From: Yamagishiella unicocca
Taxonomy: Eukaryota; Chlorophyta; Chlorophyceae; Chlamydomonadales; Volvocaceae
Assembly (NCBI GenBank): GCA_003116995.1
Contig: BDSL01000035.1
Location: forward strand, 372,001 to 436,000
Reading direction: 5' to 3'
Length of the DNA stretch: 64,000 bases
How positions within the stretch are numbered: the first letter of the stretch is position 1; every line of letters starts with the position of its first letter. The notes below the pieces were generated by a model that worked only from the letters and a program-made list of their open reading frames with translations, was not told the origin of the DNA and did no database searches. This document shows positions 1-11,234 of the stretch, one piece after another. A program made the translations under genes and the position numbers.

Positions 1-509
1 CGTCACACCCCGCCGCCGCCACGTCATCACGACGCGTACGATGCGCCGTGCACCTGCCGTACTCCGCTCCAAACGTGCTGCCAATTGCGCCGTCGCCATA
101 GTCTCCACGCTGCCCGTGGCGGTGGGGGGCCCGGCGGCAATGCGTCCGACCCACATCAAACACCACAGCCCCTCCCCACCGTCCTCCGCCTCATTTGTTG
201 TGTAACTGTTCTTCTCGCCACACATATCCCCATGGGTCTTTTCACCCCCCGCCCTTTTGGAAGCCCCCTCCGGCCGGCGCTTCCGTGATCCCACTTACCC
301 GTTTCCACCTCCCCTAAATACGGCTTAGTCTTTCCCAAACTGCAGTAGCCGCTTCGCTCGCACGGCAGGCCGCCATGCACCGCCCCCGGCAGTAGCAGGA
401 GCAGGGCCGCCAGAGGCAGAAACAGTTCAAGCAGCCGCGGTGGTGACTGGCGAGCTGCCAGCGGGCCGGCGCCGGCGGTGAGGCCGAACTGTGGCTGTGA
501 GCACATCAT
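1..509 (-). CDS. 5' part of a signal-anchored protein gene, runs off the left edge
   Basis: Two phase-compatible exons are visible: 509-299 (ATG at 509, a second ATG at 506) and 109-54. Exon 1 ends at a strong GTAAGT donor and exon 2 starts after GGGCAG. The first 45 or so residues hold a hydrophobic run (LLLLLPGAVHG) after a short basic stretch, as in a signal peptide or type II signal anchor, followed by a Cys-bearing stretch (LPCERSGYCSLG). Exon 2 is rich in Trp and Arg. I do not recognise the family; a Golgi or secreted enzyme is possible but is a guess. The gene is divergent from the ABC transporter at 1436. Later exons lie outside the window. Confidence 0.42.
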
Positions 510-1435
510 AGCTGGAGGAGGAGAGGAGAGCGGAAGCAAGCGCCCCTGACGGGGCGACGTGGGGGTTAAACTGTTTTCGTTCGATTATGGTCCAGCGCCA
601 TTGCAGGCCGGCGCAGAGCACAGCCCCGCTTACTCGGCTCCGTTGCACGGGCGTGCTGTTGCGCGATTTTGGTGGAGCACAGGGACATATGAGCTCCCGC
701 GCAATTCGCCCAAATCACCCAGATGTGTCTGCTCACCGAAAAAACCGCGACGCTGCGGCCAAGGAGCGATGTCGAGGTTGGAAGGTCGCCGTGGACGTCG
801 CAAGCTACTCAACAGTGGCTTTGACCCAGCGCTGTGCTGCTGGCGAAGCGCATTTCACACGTACCATAGCCCTTTTACTGAAGCAGCGACAAGACGTCCT
901 CAGGCGTCGCGTTTGGACTTGTACGTACGTGCCGCGAAAGTAAAAGCGCCTAGCTGACCATGGTTTGAATATTGATAGAGAATTTGAGCTTCAGGTGTCT
1001 GACCATACCTTGTGCGGTCGCAATACTGCGTGCGCAGAATAAGTCGAACTTGTCTGTTTGGATCAGCAAGCAGTCTAGTTACCAGTCACACCAAAAGCAA
1101 AAACGTTGCACTCCAGTAATGCTCCATTTGGCGGTCTCGTTTCATGTACAGGTCTGTCCAGCAACGACCTAACCGAAAATCTCGGAGAGCCTGGAAGATG
1201 TTTTGTTGGGCAGCCTTGCGCGCAAACCTAGGCAATACACAGACTGTGAACGACCAATATCCTGACTACTGCGGCCTATTTACTTCCTCGTTGTGCCTGT
1301 CGATCAGCCTCCTTGTTGTTGTGAGCCCTCGCACCTAAGCTTGGGACGCATGACGAAATAAAGGATTCTACCAACAATGATTGCCTTGGATTGTATCCTG
1401 GATCCTTGAGCAATCGATAGACCTACAACACGACG
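510..1435. promoter_or_regulatory. shared divergent promoter region
   Basis: This interval separates two start codons facing away from each other (509 minus, 1436 plus), so it should hold both promoters and 5' UTRs. It is less GC-rich than the flanking introns. I see no convincing conserved box and no coding exon in it. Confidence 0.4.
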
Positions 1436-4400
1436 ATGCACATACGCTCAGGCTGCGCGGGAGTCCGCCCTGCTCCTAGGATACAGGTTCAGCCATGCCC
1501 AACGTTTACACGCGTGGCTAAATGCCCAACTTCTTTTGGGCTTGGCACTTCGGTGCCGGCACTGCGACTATGCGCACAAGCAGCTGCATACGACAGCAGG
1601 CGTGTTGAGAGTGACTCGCTCTTGGAAATACAAAACCCATCGACCTCAGATCCGCTTGTCAAGGAGTAAGTCCGGCGTCGGGCGGGATTTGTCCTTCCGA
1701 GAACCCCCACCGCATCGGCTGCTTCGCGGGCTGTGCGATGGCCGCATCGGGCGGCGAAGTCGCACCTAAGGAATCAAACCATCATACGCATCATGTGTGC
1801 ACCTGGCACGGATCAGCACTGCCGCTGCGTTCGGTTGCCACATTGGAGGCTTCACCGTACGCCAGGCGTCCCCTCACGACTGCGACGCTGGTCCCTTGCC
1901 GACCAACACACGCGGCATTGTGATAACATTACTAAGAAGCCCTACAGCACCGGCCTACACCCACACCAGTATTGTCACAAACGTGTCCTAGCGGTGTCAT
2001 AGCACTGCCGCACCGCCCTCGCCACACGGCCCTCACCACCCCCACCAACCCTGCCAAGACCCACCACCTCGCAGCCACCCACGTCATTACCTGCCCAGCT
2101 CCCGACCTCCTCCCTGCCCTCTTAACCCCTCGCATCCTTTCCCCTCCCCCTCACCTTGAGCCCGACGCCCCCCCTCGCCCTTCGCCCCCTCCTTCCCCCA
2201 CTCTTCAACCCCCCATCCGCAGCATCGCTGATGCGCTGAACCTGACCCGCAAGCGCGCCCCCTTCGACAACGAGTACCTGCTGGGCCTTGTGTGGCGCGA
2301 GCGGCGGCACCTGGCCCTGGCGGTCGTGACTCTGCTGCTGTGCACCGCCTCTAACCTGGCGGCCCCCGTGCTGTCCGGCATGCTGCTGGAGATGCTGGTC
2401 AGCGGACAGTCCATGACCAAGTACGCCGAGGTGGGGCGCAGGACAGGACGGGGGGGAGGAGGGGGAGGAGGAGGAAGGGGGAGGAGGAAGGGGGAGGAGG
2501 AGGGGGAGGAGGAGGAAGGGGAGGAGGAAGGGGGAGGAGGAGGGGGAGGAGGGGGAGGGGGAGGAGGAGGGGGGAGGAGGAGGGCGGGGGAGGAGGAGGG
2601 GCGAGGAGGAGGAGGAGGGGCGAGGAGGAAGGGGGTGGCGTGAAAACCGGTGACACGAAAAACGACAAGATAGTGGGCGCATGGTCGGCGGACAGCGAGA
2701 ATGTGGGCGCATGCTGGAGCATTGGGACGGACGACCGGCAAACCTGTGGAGCCGGTTTCTTGGGGCTGCAGAAAGGAAAAAACGAATCGACGGAATGGCG
2801 GCGACGCAGAATGCGGAAGACGAAGAAGACGAAGGAAACGGCGGGCGGCAGGGGTTGCGGTGAGGCGGGTGCATCCCGGCGCCAGGGTCGGAAACTACTA
2901 CCAGATGGGTGTAAAACGCCAGCGGAGCGGGGCTTGAAGTGTCCCGAGGGAGGAGGAAGGAATCGGTACTTAAGAGGCACATACACACGCGAGGCTGGGG
3001 GGCGGGCGGGGGGGGGACCCGAGAAAACCGGTTGACACGACATGTTCAATCCCCCCGGGGGTAGTGTAAAGACCCAGTTACACGATATGGGTAGTGCAGA
3101 TGGCGCACAGTCTGCAGACACATGGTTGCGGGCGCATGCGGGAACACTTGGATCGACTACCGAGAAACCTGTGGAGGCGGCCTGTCGGGGAGTGGCATAA
3201 AAACCGTTTACGCGACAGGGACAGGATAGTTGGCGCATAGTTGGCCCGCCGGAGGGGGGTTTAAAGAGAATCCGTGAATCCACGGCCGACAAACCAAGGC
3301 GGAGGGGGGGAGGGAAGGGGATACGCAAGACAGGAGGAGGAGAAGGCGGAGGCGGAGGGTGGTGGTTGCGAGGAAGACCCGTGGATGCGAGAAAAACCGT
3401 TTAGAACAGGGTGGTGGGATGGATGGATGGATGGACGGATGATGGACATCGGGTCCTATGGGCGGGTCCGGGGCTGAGGGCTGTTCTTCTGCTTTGGGCG
3501 GGGCCTAGTGCCCTCCCTTGACTCCCTTCTTCCTCCCTTGAGAGCGCGGCGCCGTGCGGCCTGGCATCCCGTGCCGCCGTCATCGCGTCACACAACTCCC
3601 GCCCTCTTCTCCCCCCCAGTCCAGTAGCCTGCGCGCGCGTCCAGATGTCCGAAGGCTATGCACCCGCTACACTTCCCAAGTCACGTTACCGGTTCTTTTA
3701 TGTTCCCCCCCCATTGCCCCCAACCCACTAGGTGTTTGCCATCCTAGCTGCCGGCTACATCATCGAGCCGCTGCTGACCAAGGTGCGGGCGGGTCGGGAG
3801 GGGAGGGCGGGTCGGGAGGGGAGGGCGGGTCGGGAGGGGACGGCGGGTCGGGAGGGGAGGGCCGGTCGGGAGGGGAGGGCGGGCTCAAAATGGCCGGCGC
3901 TGGCCTAAGGGGCTCAGTGAGGTGGGGAGAGGTTACCCGGCTGCACGACATAGGAAGCGGAGGGCAGGAGCGAGCCGGTCCAGACGGGGGGAGGGGAGAC
4001 AGCCAGGGCCGTTGCCAGCCGGCACCTGCGGAGCGGGGAGATGCTGACGTGGCCCCACCCCAGGGAGCGGCGGGCGGCGGGGGTGGTTGTGGGGGTGGGG
4101 TGGGGTGTGGGTAGGGCCCAGGTGTTTGACAGTGTCGTGCCCGAGTGATCAAGGGCTGGAGGAGGAGGCGGAAGGGCGACTGGGAAACCGGGCCGCCAAT
4201 CCGGGGGAGCTGGTCACGAGGCGCTGAGGGGCAGAGGGTGGGGGCCAGGGGGTTCGAACCCACGTGCCGCAACACAAAACCCAACACAGCATAACGCACT
4301 TTCCTGCCAGCGTTCTCACCAATGCGGCCGCCATCGGGCCCTACTAGGAAATGGCACGCCTTACCCTCTCCAACCCCTTTCCGGCCGCCAGGCTCCTTCC

Positions 4401-7400
4401 CTCGATCCCCCCTGCTCCCCCAGGACGCACCCTTCAACCCCCCCTTCAACCCCCCCCTTCAACACCTCTCCCCCAAACCCCGCCTCCCTCCCCCCCCCCG
4501 GCCGCAGGTCTACATGTACAACATGCTGTCTGCCGGCGAGAAGGTCCTAGCCACCCTGCGGCTGGAGCTGTTCCGGACCCTGCTCATGCAGCGGCTGTCG
4601 TTCTTCGACCGCCACACCACGGCGGAGCTCACGGCGCTCATATCGGTGGAGCTGGATGCGGTGCGCTCGTTCGTTTTCAAGTGAGCGAGGGGGGTTGGGG
4701 GTGGGGGGAAGGGGAAGGGGGGCACCAAGGGGGTGTGTGTGTGTAAAAACCGTTTTACGCGACCAGGGAAGTTGGCGCATGGCCGTCAGACACCGATTGG
4801 TGGGGCGACGGGAAACAAGGGCTTACCAGAAAGGGGGCCGTGGGGTAGCGAGCAAGTTTTGTGGAAAGGGGAGCGGGGGGTGGGGGTTGTATGGGGAGGG
4901 GTGGGGCGAGGGCGGGGCAGGTTGATCTGGCAGCCCCGGCAGGCTCTCGGGCAGCGGTGGTGCTGGAGGTGGTGGTGGTGGTGGTGGTCCTCTCGTTCTC
5001 CTATGCTGCTGGCTGCTCCCGCATCACCACCCACACCCGCGCCCGCCTGGGTGGGTCGGCGCTGGTGCTGACCGGGCAGCGGGGGTGTCCGTGTCCACCA
5101 CCCGGGCAGCAGGGGTGTCCGTGTCCACCACCCGGGCAGCTGGGGTGTCCGTGTCCACCACCCGGGCAGCAGGGGTGTCCGTGTCCACCACCCGGGCAGC
5201 AGGGGTGTCCGTGTCCACCACCCGGGCAGCTGGGGGTGTCCGTGTCCACCACCCGGGCAGCTGGGGTGTCCGTGTCCACCACCCGGGCAGCGGGGGTGTC
5301 CGTGTCCACCACCCGGGCAGCAGGGGTGTCCGTGTCCACCACCCGGGCAGCAGGGGTGTCCGTGTCCACCACCCGGGCAGCAGGGGTGTCCGTGTCCACC
5401 ACCCGGGCAGCAGGGGTGTCCGTGTCCACCACCCGGGCAGCAGGGGTGTCCGTGTCCACCACCCGGGCAGCAGGGGTGTCCGTGTCCACCACCCGGGCAG
5501 CAGGGGTGTCCGTGTCCACCACCCGGGCAGCAGGGGTGTCCGTGTCCACCACCCGGGCAGCAGGGGTGTCCGTGTCCACCACCCGGGCAGCAGGGGTGTC
5601 CGTGTCCACCACCCGGGCAGCAGGGGTGTCCGTGTCCACCACCCGGGCAGCAGGGGTGTCCGTGTCCACCACCCGGGCAGCAGGGGTGTCCGTGTCCACC
5701 ACCCGGGCAGCAGGGGTGTCCGTGTCCACCACCCGGGCAGCAGGGGTGTCCGTGTCCACCACCCGGGCAGCGGGGGTGTCCGTGTCCACCACCCGGGCAG
5801 CGGGGGTGTCCGTGTCCACCACCCGGGCAGCGGGGGGGTCCGTGTCCACCACCCGGGCAGCGGGGGTGTCCGTGTCCACCACCCGGGCAGCGGGGGGGTC
5901 CGTGTCCACCACCCGGGCAGCGGGGCAGCCAGGCCGCAGCCGCCAAGGGGCAGAATGGGGGCCCTGAGGAGGTGGTGCTCAGGTGTCCGCCCCTATCTCT
6001 CCGCTCCGTGTTTACCCCCCCTTCCCCCTTCCCCCTCCCCCTTCCCCCCCTCCTCCCCCCGCAGCAACGTGTCCCGGGATCGCGGCTTGCGAGCATTCCT
6101 CGAGGTACGTCGTAACCCTAGGGGCCCCCCACCCCCCACCCGGACGCCCGGGGGCCGCACTTAGTGTTGCTCCGCCGCCTCCCCCTCCCAAAGTGACCCG
6201 GCCGCCTGGCCGCCTAGAGATCGCCGTCACAGGATCGAGCAGAGCATCACCGCCTGAACCCATAAACCCGCAACCCCCCAAAACCCTGGAAACAACTCGT
6301 AAACCCGCAACCCCTAAGACCCCTAAACTGACCCCTCCCGCACATCCCCCCCCCCAATTCCTCGTATCCACGGGTCTTCCCCAAAACCCCCCCATTCCCC
6401 GCAACCCCTCCCCCCCCATTCCTCGCATCCACGGGTCTTCCTCAAAGCCCCCCCATTCCCCGCAACCCCTCCCCCCCCCAGGCCGCTGGCTCCGTTGTGG
6501 TGCTGTTCGCGCTGTCCTGGCGGCTGGCCCCAGTGTGCAGTGCGGTGGTGGTGGTGGCGGGGCTGGCTGCCGCCGTGTACCGGCGCCACACCCGGGACAT
6601 CGAGCGGCGCCAGGGAGGGGCCCTGGGTCGCATGGTGGCGGTGGCGCAGCAGGCGCTGGACAACATGAGGGTGGTGCGGAGCTTCGCGGGGGAGGCGCTG
6701 GAGCGGGAGAGGTTCCAGGTGGGGAGGGGGGGGAGAGGGGAGACCCGTGGGTCGGCACTGAGACGTAGAACCGATAAGGACACGTTTGGTGCACACGGAG
6801 GTTCCAGGCGGGTGGGTTGGGGGGAGACGCGTGTTGATCGTAAGGGGCACGGGCGGGAGGGGGGAATCGGTGGGTAAGGGGGGTGGGGGATTGGTGGTGG
6901 TGGGGTGGGTTGGCGAGCGGAAGAAAGTACGGATGGGACGGACGCGAGGGGAAGGTAGCTGCCGGGTAGCTGCCGGATAGCTGCCGGATAGCTGCCGGGT
7001 AGCTGCCGGGTAGCTGCCGGGTAGCTGTCTCTCGTCTTGGTCTCTTCCTCCTGTGTCGTGTCAACGGCTTCCTCGCCCCCCCCCCACGGCCCTGTGGACC
7101 CCTCGCCAGACCCACGTCGGCTCCAGCTACCGGGCCGGTCTGGCGTTCGCATCGGCGAAGGCCTGGTTCGAGAGCGCCAACAGGTGCGGAGCGGAGCGGT
7201 TTGGGAAGGGGGCCGCAGGGGGATGGGGGGAGAAAACCCGTAGGTCCGCGCTGTAAGGCAGGGGGGTGTGGAGGAAACCGGGAGGGTCGGAAGAGGCTGG
7301 GAGCCTGGATGTGGGCTGTGTGAGAGGGTGCGGTTGCTCCCCCAACGCTGCTGCTCCACATTTCACACTAAGTCGCCCAAAGTGTCAGAGTCCTGGATCC

Positions 7401-10400
7401 GCCCTGGATCCGCCCTGGATCCGTCCTGGATCCGCCCTGCGTTCCTCCCCCACATCCCGTGCCTCTTTCCCCCCTCCTCCCCCCCCTCACACCACCACCC
7501 CACCCCCCAGAGGCGCCATCCACGCGTCCCTCCTCGCGCTGTACGCCTGGGGCGGCTGGCTGGTGTCCACCGGCCTCATGCCCGTGCGCGTGCTCATCAG
7601 CGGCATCGGCTTCACCTTCAGCCTCATGTATGCCGTACAGGGCTCAGTCAACACGCTCAGCGAGCTGAGGAGGGCGTCGGGGGCCTTCCAGCGGGTGAGT
7701 GCGGGGCCCGGCCGGGGGATGTTTGTGTATGATGTGTGTTTTAAATATGGTGTGTCTGTGTGTGTGTGTGTCAGGACAGCGGTGCTCAGCATTAGGTGAT
7801 ACACCCCCACTCCGCCACTGCCCGTGCACCCGCGCATCACCTACCCGCCCAGCCCTCGCCCTGACCTCTTGCGCAGCAGCCACGCTGCTGCCGCTGCAGC
7901 CGTTGTTGGGGTGGGGTGCAAATACACCCCCGCGCACGGCACCAGGCAGCCGCAGCACCAAAACCCTAAGCGGGGGCGGAGGCCCCTAGCTCCACCCCAC
8001 CCCTTCCCCTTCCCCACCCCACCTCTTCCCCCCCTCCCCCCACCCTTCCCACCCTCGCAGGTTCGCGAGCTGATCCAGAACTCGGATCCCGACCCCTCCA
8101 TGTACGGCGCCCTGCCGCCGGGCGCCTGGTGGGAGGTGGCCAACGGCGAGGTCCCCACCGTACAAGCGTACGGCCGGTCGGCGGGTGACCGGGCGATCGA
8201 GGCGGCCCGCCGCGGCCGTGGTCTCGAGCTGCGCTCCGTGCACTTCGCCTACCCCGCGCGCCCCGAGTCGGGGGTGCTGCAGGGGCTACAGCTGACCATC
8301 CCACACGGCCGAACCACAGCGCTCGTGGGTCTCTCAGGCGCAGGTGGGGGTTACAACAACCAGACCCGGTAACGCGACTGGGGAAATGTAGCGTGTGCAT
8401 AGGTGGGGGGCAGGTGGGGGGGTGGGTGGGGCCGGGGCCGCTGGGGGGCGGCGGGGTGAGGAAAAGTTTGTATGTACCTGGGCAGCTGGGCAGAGGAGCG
8501 GGGTGGGGGGTGGGGAGGGGGCGGTGGGGGGCCGCGGGTTGTGTTAACAGGGAGGGTCAGGTGCGGGTGTTTCGCGGGGGGAGCGGGATGCCGGCAACGG
8601 CTGATCCGCGGCGGCGCTCCTCGGGACCGTGCAGCAGCGAAGACGGCGCCGCCAGGACTTGCGCCTGAGGGTTGGTACAAGGCAGGAAAGCAGCGCCGTC
8701 ACCGCCTCGCCTGGATGTGTTTTGCACAATACTCTTTCGCCCGTGACCAACGGACGGCCCCCCCCCTCCGTCCCCCCCTCTCCTCCCAAAATGGGTTTTT
8801 ATGGCCCCTCCCCTCCCAAGATCGGTCTTTATGCCACCTCCCCCCCCCCCCCCCCCGCGTCTGTCCTAAACGGTTTTTCCTCGCATCCACGGGTCTTCCT
8901 CGAAACCCCCGCCCCCGCAGGCAAGTCCACCGTCGCCGCGCTGCTGTCCCGGTTCTACGAGCCGCAGCAGGGCGTCATCCTGCTGGACAACCAGCCCATC
9001 AACTCCTTCACGCGGGGGGAGTGGGCCAAGGCGGTGTCGCTGGTCAGCCAGGACCCCGTGCTGTTCAGCGGCACCATCGCGGACAACATCGCATACGGTG
9101 GGTGGCGGGGTGTTTGTTTGTATTGCCGCTACGCCGCCAAGCGTCATGGTGTGTTCAGGTGTGCAGCTAAGCGGTGCATTGTGTGCGTGAAGGGGAGGTG
9201 GAGGTGGAGGGTTCGAGGAAGACCCGTTGAGGGAGAGGGGAGGTGGAGGTGGAGGGTTCGAGGAAGACCCGTTGAGGGAGAGGGGAGGTGGAGGTGGAGG
9301 GTTCGAGGAAGACCCGTTGAGGGAGAGGGGAGGTGGAGGGAGAGGTGGAGGGGAGGGTGGAGGGGAGGTGGAGGGGAGGGTGGAGGGCGGGAATGGGTCG
9401 GTGGTGTGGAGGGGAGCGAGGGGGAGGCACACGAGTGGGCTGGCGGTGCTGGAGGAGGGGGGTGGTCGCGGCGGCGGAGGGGGGTGGTGGGAGCCGAGCA
9501 GCGGTGGTACGGCCCGCGCTCCGTGTGCGCGCACCAGGGGGGCCTCCTCAGCTGTGTCACCACCGGCATGGCAGCTTGGAGGTTGCAGTGGCGGCCGCTG
9601 CAGCAGCAGCAGCAGCAGCTCCCGCAGAGGCCAACAACCTGCACTCAGCCCCGCATACCGCTACTTGGGCCCCCCCGCCCCTTACCCACACCTCCCACTT
9701 GCCGTCACCGCTCCAGGGAAGTTCGGCATGGCTACCCTGGACGACATCCAGTCCGCAGCCATAGCCGCCAACGCCCATGACTTCATCACCCGTCTGCCTG
9801 ACGGCTACCGCACCGTTGTCGGCGAGAGAGGAGTGCTGCTGTCGGGTGGGTGCGGCCCGGGGTATGAGACGAAGCGGTGCGGGGGGCGGGGTATGAGACG
9901 AAGCGGTGCGGGGCGGGGTGAGGCAGGTGTCCGGTCATTGAGGCGTGGTGACAGCATCCGCGTTGAGAGCTGTTAGTCATGATCGTGTTCATGGGCCGCT
10001 CGTTGCCACCACAGCCCATAGGCCTTACGCATTACCGCTTCACGAGACTCCTGCTCGTGTGCTGCCACGGGTTTCCCTGTCGCCCACTGCACCGCGCCCA
10101 TCTAATTGCCAACCCGCATCGACCCACTTCGACCCACATCGACCCACATCGACACACATTGATCCACATCGATCCACATCGATCCACATCGATCCACATC
10201 GATCCACATCGACACACATCGACACACATCGATCCACATCGATCCACATCGATCCACATCGACCCACATCGATACACATCGACACACATCAACCCACATC
10301 GATCCACATCGATCCACATCAACCCACATCGATCCACATCGACACACATCGATCCACATCGACCCACATCGATCCACATCGACCCACATCGATCCACATC

Positions 10401-11234
10401 ACCACACATCGACACACATCAACCCACATCGATCCACATCGACACACATCGATACACATCAACCTACATCGATCCACATCGACACACATCGATCCACATC
10501 AACCCACATCGATCCACATCGATCCACATCGACCCCCATCGACCCACATGGACCCGCGCCAGCCTCACGGCACCCGTATGTTGCTGTGTATGGTACACGC
10601 CCAATACACGCCTACCATACCCCCTCCCCGTCGCCCCCCAGGCGGCCAGCGGCAGCGCATCGCGCTCGCCCGCGCCATCATCAAGGACTCGCCCATCATC
10701 ATCCTGGACGAGGCCACATCCGCGCTGGACGTGCTTTCGGAGCGGCTGGTGCAGCAGGCCATCAACCGGCTGGTGGCGGGTCGCACGGTGCTGGTCATCG
10801 CCCACCGGCTGGCGACGGTGCAGGTGCGGGGGGTTCCAGGAAAGGACCGGTGGGGTTCGAGGGGGGGGGATGCAAGGAAAACGTATGTGCGGGTGTGGCA
10901 TAAAAACGTTGGCGCGAAAAGGACAGGACGGGTGACGGGGGGGGATGGATAACCGGCGAGGGGGGGGGGAGCCAAGGTGGGTCCAGTGCGACTGGTAGGC
11001 AGCTTGTGAGGAAAGTCACGGTTCAACCCCTGTCCAATCCCTCCTGAGTTCCTGCTCGTTCCCTGCTGAACCCCTGTTCGACCCTGCTCACCCCCGCAGG
11101 CCGCGGACCAGATCGTGGTGATGCGTCACGGCCTTGTCGTGGAGTCGGGCACCCACGACGAGCTCATTGCGAGAACCAACAGCCACTACTCGGAGCTCAT
11201 GAGCGTGCAGAACCTGTCCATGGCCTCAACGTGA
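1436..11234 (+). CDS. half-size ABC transporter, TAP/ABCB type, probably plastid-targeted
   Basis: Thirteen exons join in phase to 700 residues: 1436-1665, 2223-2430, 3732-3782, 4508-4680, 6065-6104, 6482-6718, 7110-7183, 7511-7694, 8061-8343, 8921-9097, 9717-9845, 10642-10823, 11100-11234. Exon 1 is a 76-residue Arg/Ser/Ala-rich leader resembling an organelle transit peptide. One membrane domain (about 90-430) includes [11 protein letters not shown], a segment typical of TAP-like transporters. The ATPase domain carries Walker A GLSGAGKST (split between exons 9 and 10), Q-loop VSQDP, signature LSGGQRQR (split between exons 11 and 12), Walker [13 protein letters not shown] and H-loop IAHR, all intact. 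Such proteins dimerise and export peptides or other solutes using ATP. Land-plant ABCB26/TAP1 of the chloroplast is the nearest family I recognise; substrate and location are inferred. A mitochondrial ABCB10-like role is the alternative. Confidence 0.88.
2443..2640 (+). repeat. GGA-rich purine tract in intron 2 of the ABC gene
   Basis: About 200 bases are almost pure GGA, GGGA and GGAA units on the plus strand, starting just after the donor of exon 2. Long low-complexity readings on both strands here are artefacts. A homopurine tract of this length can form triplex or G-quadruplex DNA. Confidence 0.85.
2637..2776 (+). repeat. dispersed intronic repeat, family B, long copy
   Basis: About 135 bases beginning GTGAAAACCGGTGACACGAA match 22072-22210 in an intron of the DUF6817-like gene with only a few differences. 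Shared landmarks are GGGCGCATGGTCGGCGGACA and CATGCTGGAGCATTGGGACG. Shorter relatives lie near 3191, 4744 and 10898 in other introns of this gene. Copies in unrelated genes show this is an interspersed element, not conserved coding sequence. Confidence 0.75.
3364..3412 (-). repeat. dispersed intronic repeat, family A
   Basis: Contains GAGGAAGACCCGTGGATGCG followed by AGAAAAACCGTTTAG. The same string or its reverse complement occurs near 8866, 21310, 23137, 46021 and 61161, in introns of four genes. Confidence 0.7.
5085..5933 (+). repeat. 30-bp minisatellite in intron 4 of the ABC gene
   Basis: About 28 head-to-tail copies of a 30-bp unit (starts ACCCGGGCAGCAGGG, then TGTCCGTGTCCACC) fill most of the intron between 4680 and 6065. 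Inner copies are nearly identical; outer copies carry CTG or CGG in place of CAG. Thirty bases is a multiple of three, so long open readings appear in several frames on both strands. They are not genes. Confidence 0.95.
6954..7027 (+). repeat. 10-bp tandem repeat (TAGCTGCCGG)
   Basis: About seven copies of TAGCTGCCGG with G/A variation, inside the intron between ABC exons 6 and 7. A second short array, about four copies of CTGGATCCGCC, lies at 7390-7440 in the next intron. Confidence 0.85.
8866..8910 (+). repeat. family A repeat next to a splice acceptor
   Basis: CTAAACGGTTTTTCCTCGCA followed by TCCACGGGTCTTCCTCGAAA ends about ten bases before the acceptor at 8920. This is the acceptor-side orientation of a motif that appears reverse-complemented just inside donors of other introns (46115 and 61219, minus strand). 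Confidence 0.75.
9193..9330 (+). repeat. 45-bp tandem repeat, three copies
   Basis: Three copies at a 45-base period (TTCGAGGAAGACCCGTTGAG recurs with that spacing), close behind the donor of ABC exon 10. Each unit holds the core of the family A motif, so the array looks like a local amplification of that element. Confidence 0.85.
10125..10553 (+). repeat. 12-bp minisatellite (ATCGATCCACAT and variants)
   Basis: About 35 units of a 12-base repeat (CACATCGATCCA with ATCGACACACAT variants) inside the intron between ABC exons 11 and 12. It is translatable in several frames only because the period is a multiple of three. It contains many ATCGAT palindromes. Confidence 0.93.

Noticed and set aside
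4861..6164. Open readings of 300-440 codons on both strands at 4.8-6.2 kb
   Set aside because: They are translations of the 30-bp minisatellite. The period is a multiple of three, so several frames stay open. No start context or conserved motif.
9945..10952. Open readings rich in His, Ile, Asp and Pro at 9.9-10.9 kb
   Set aside because: Generated by the 12-bp minisatellite. Only the ABC exon 10642-10823 within this span is real.
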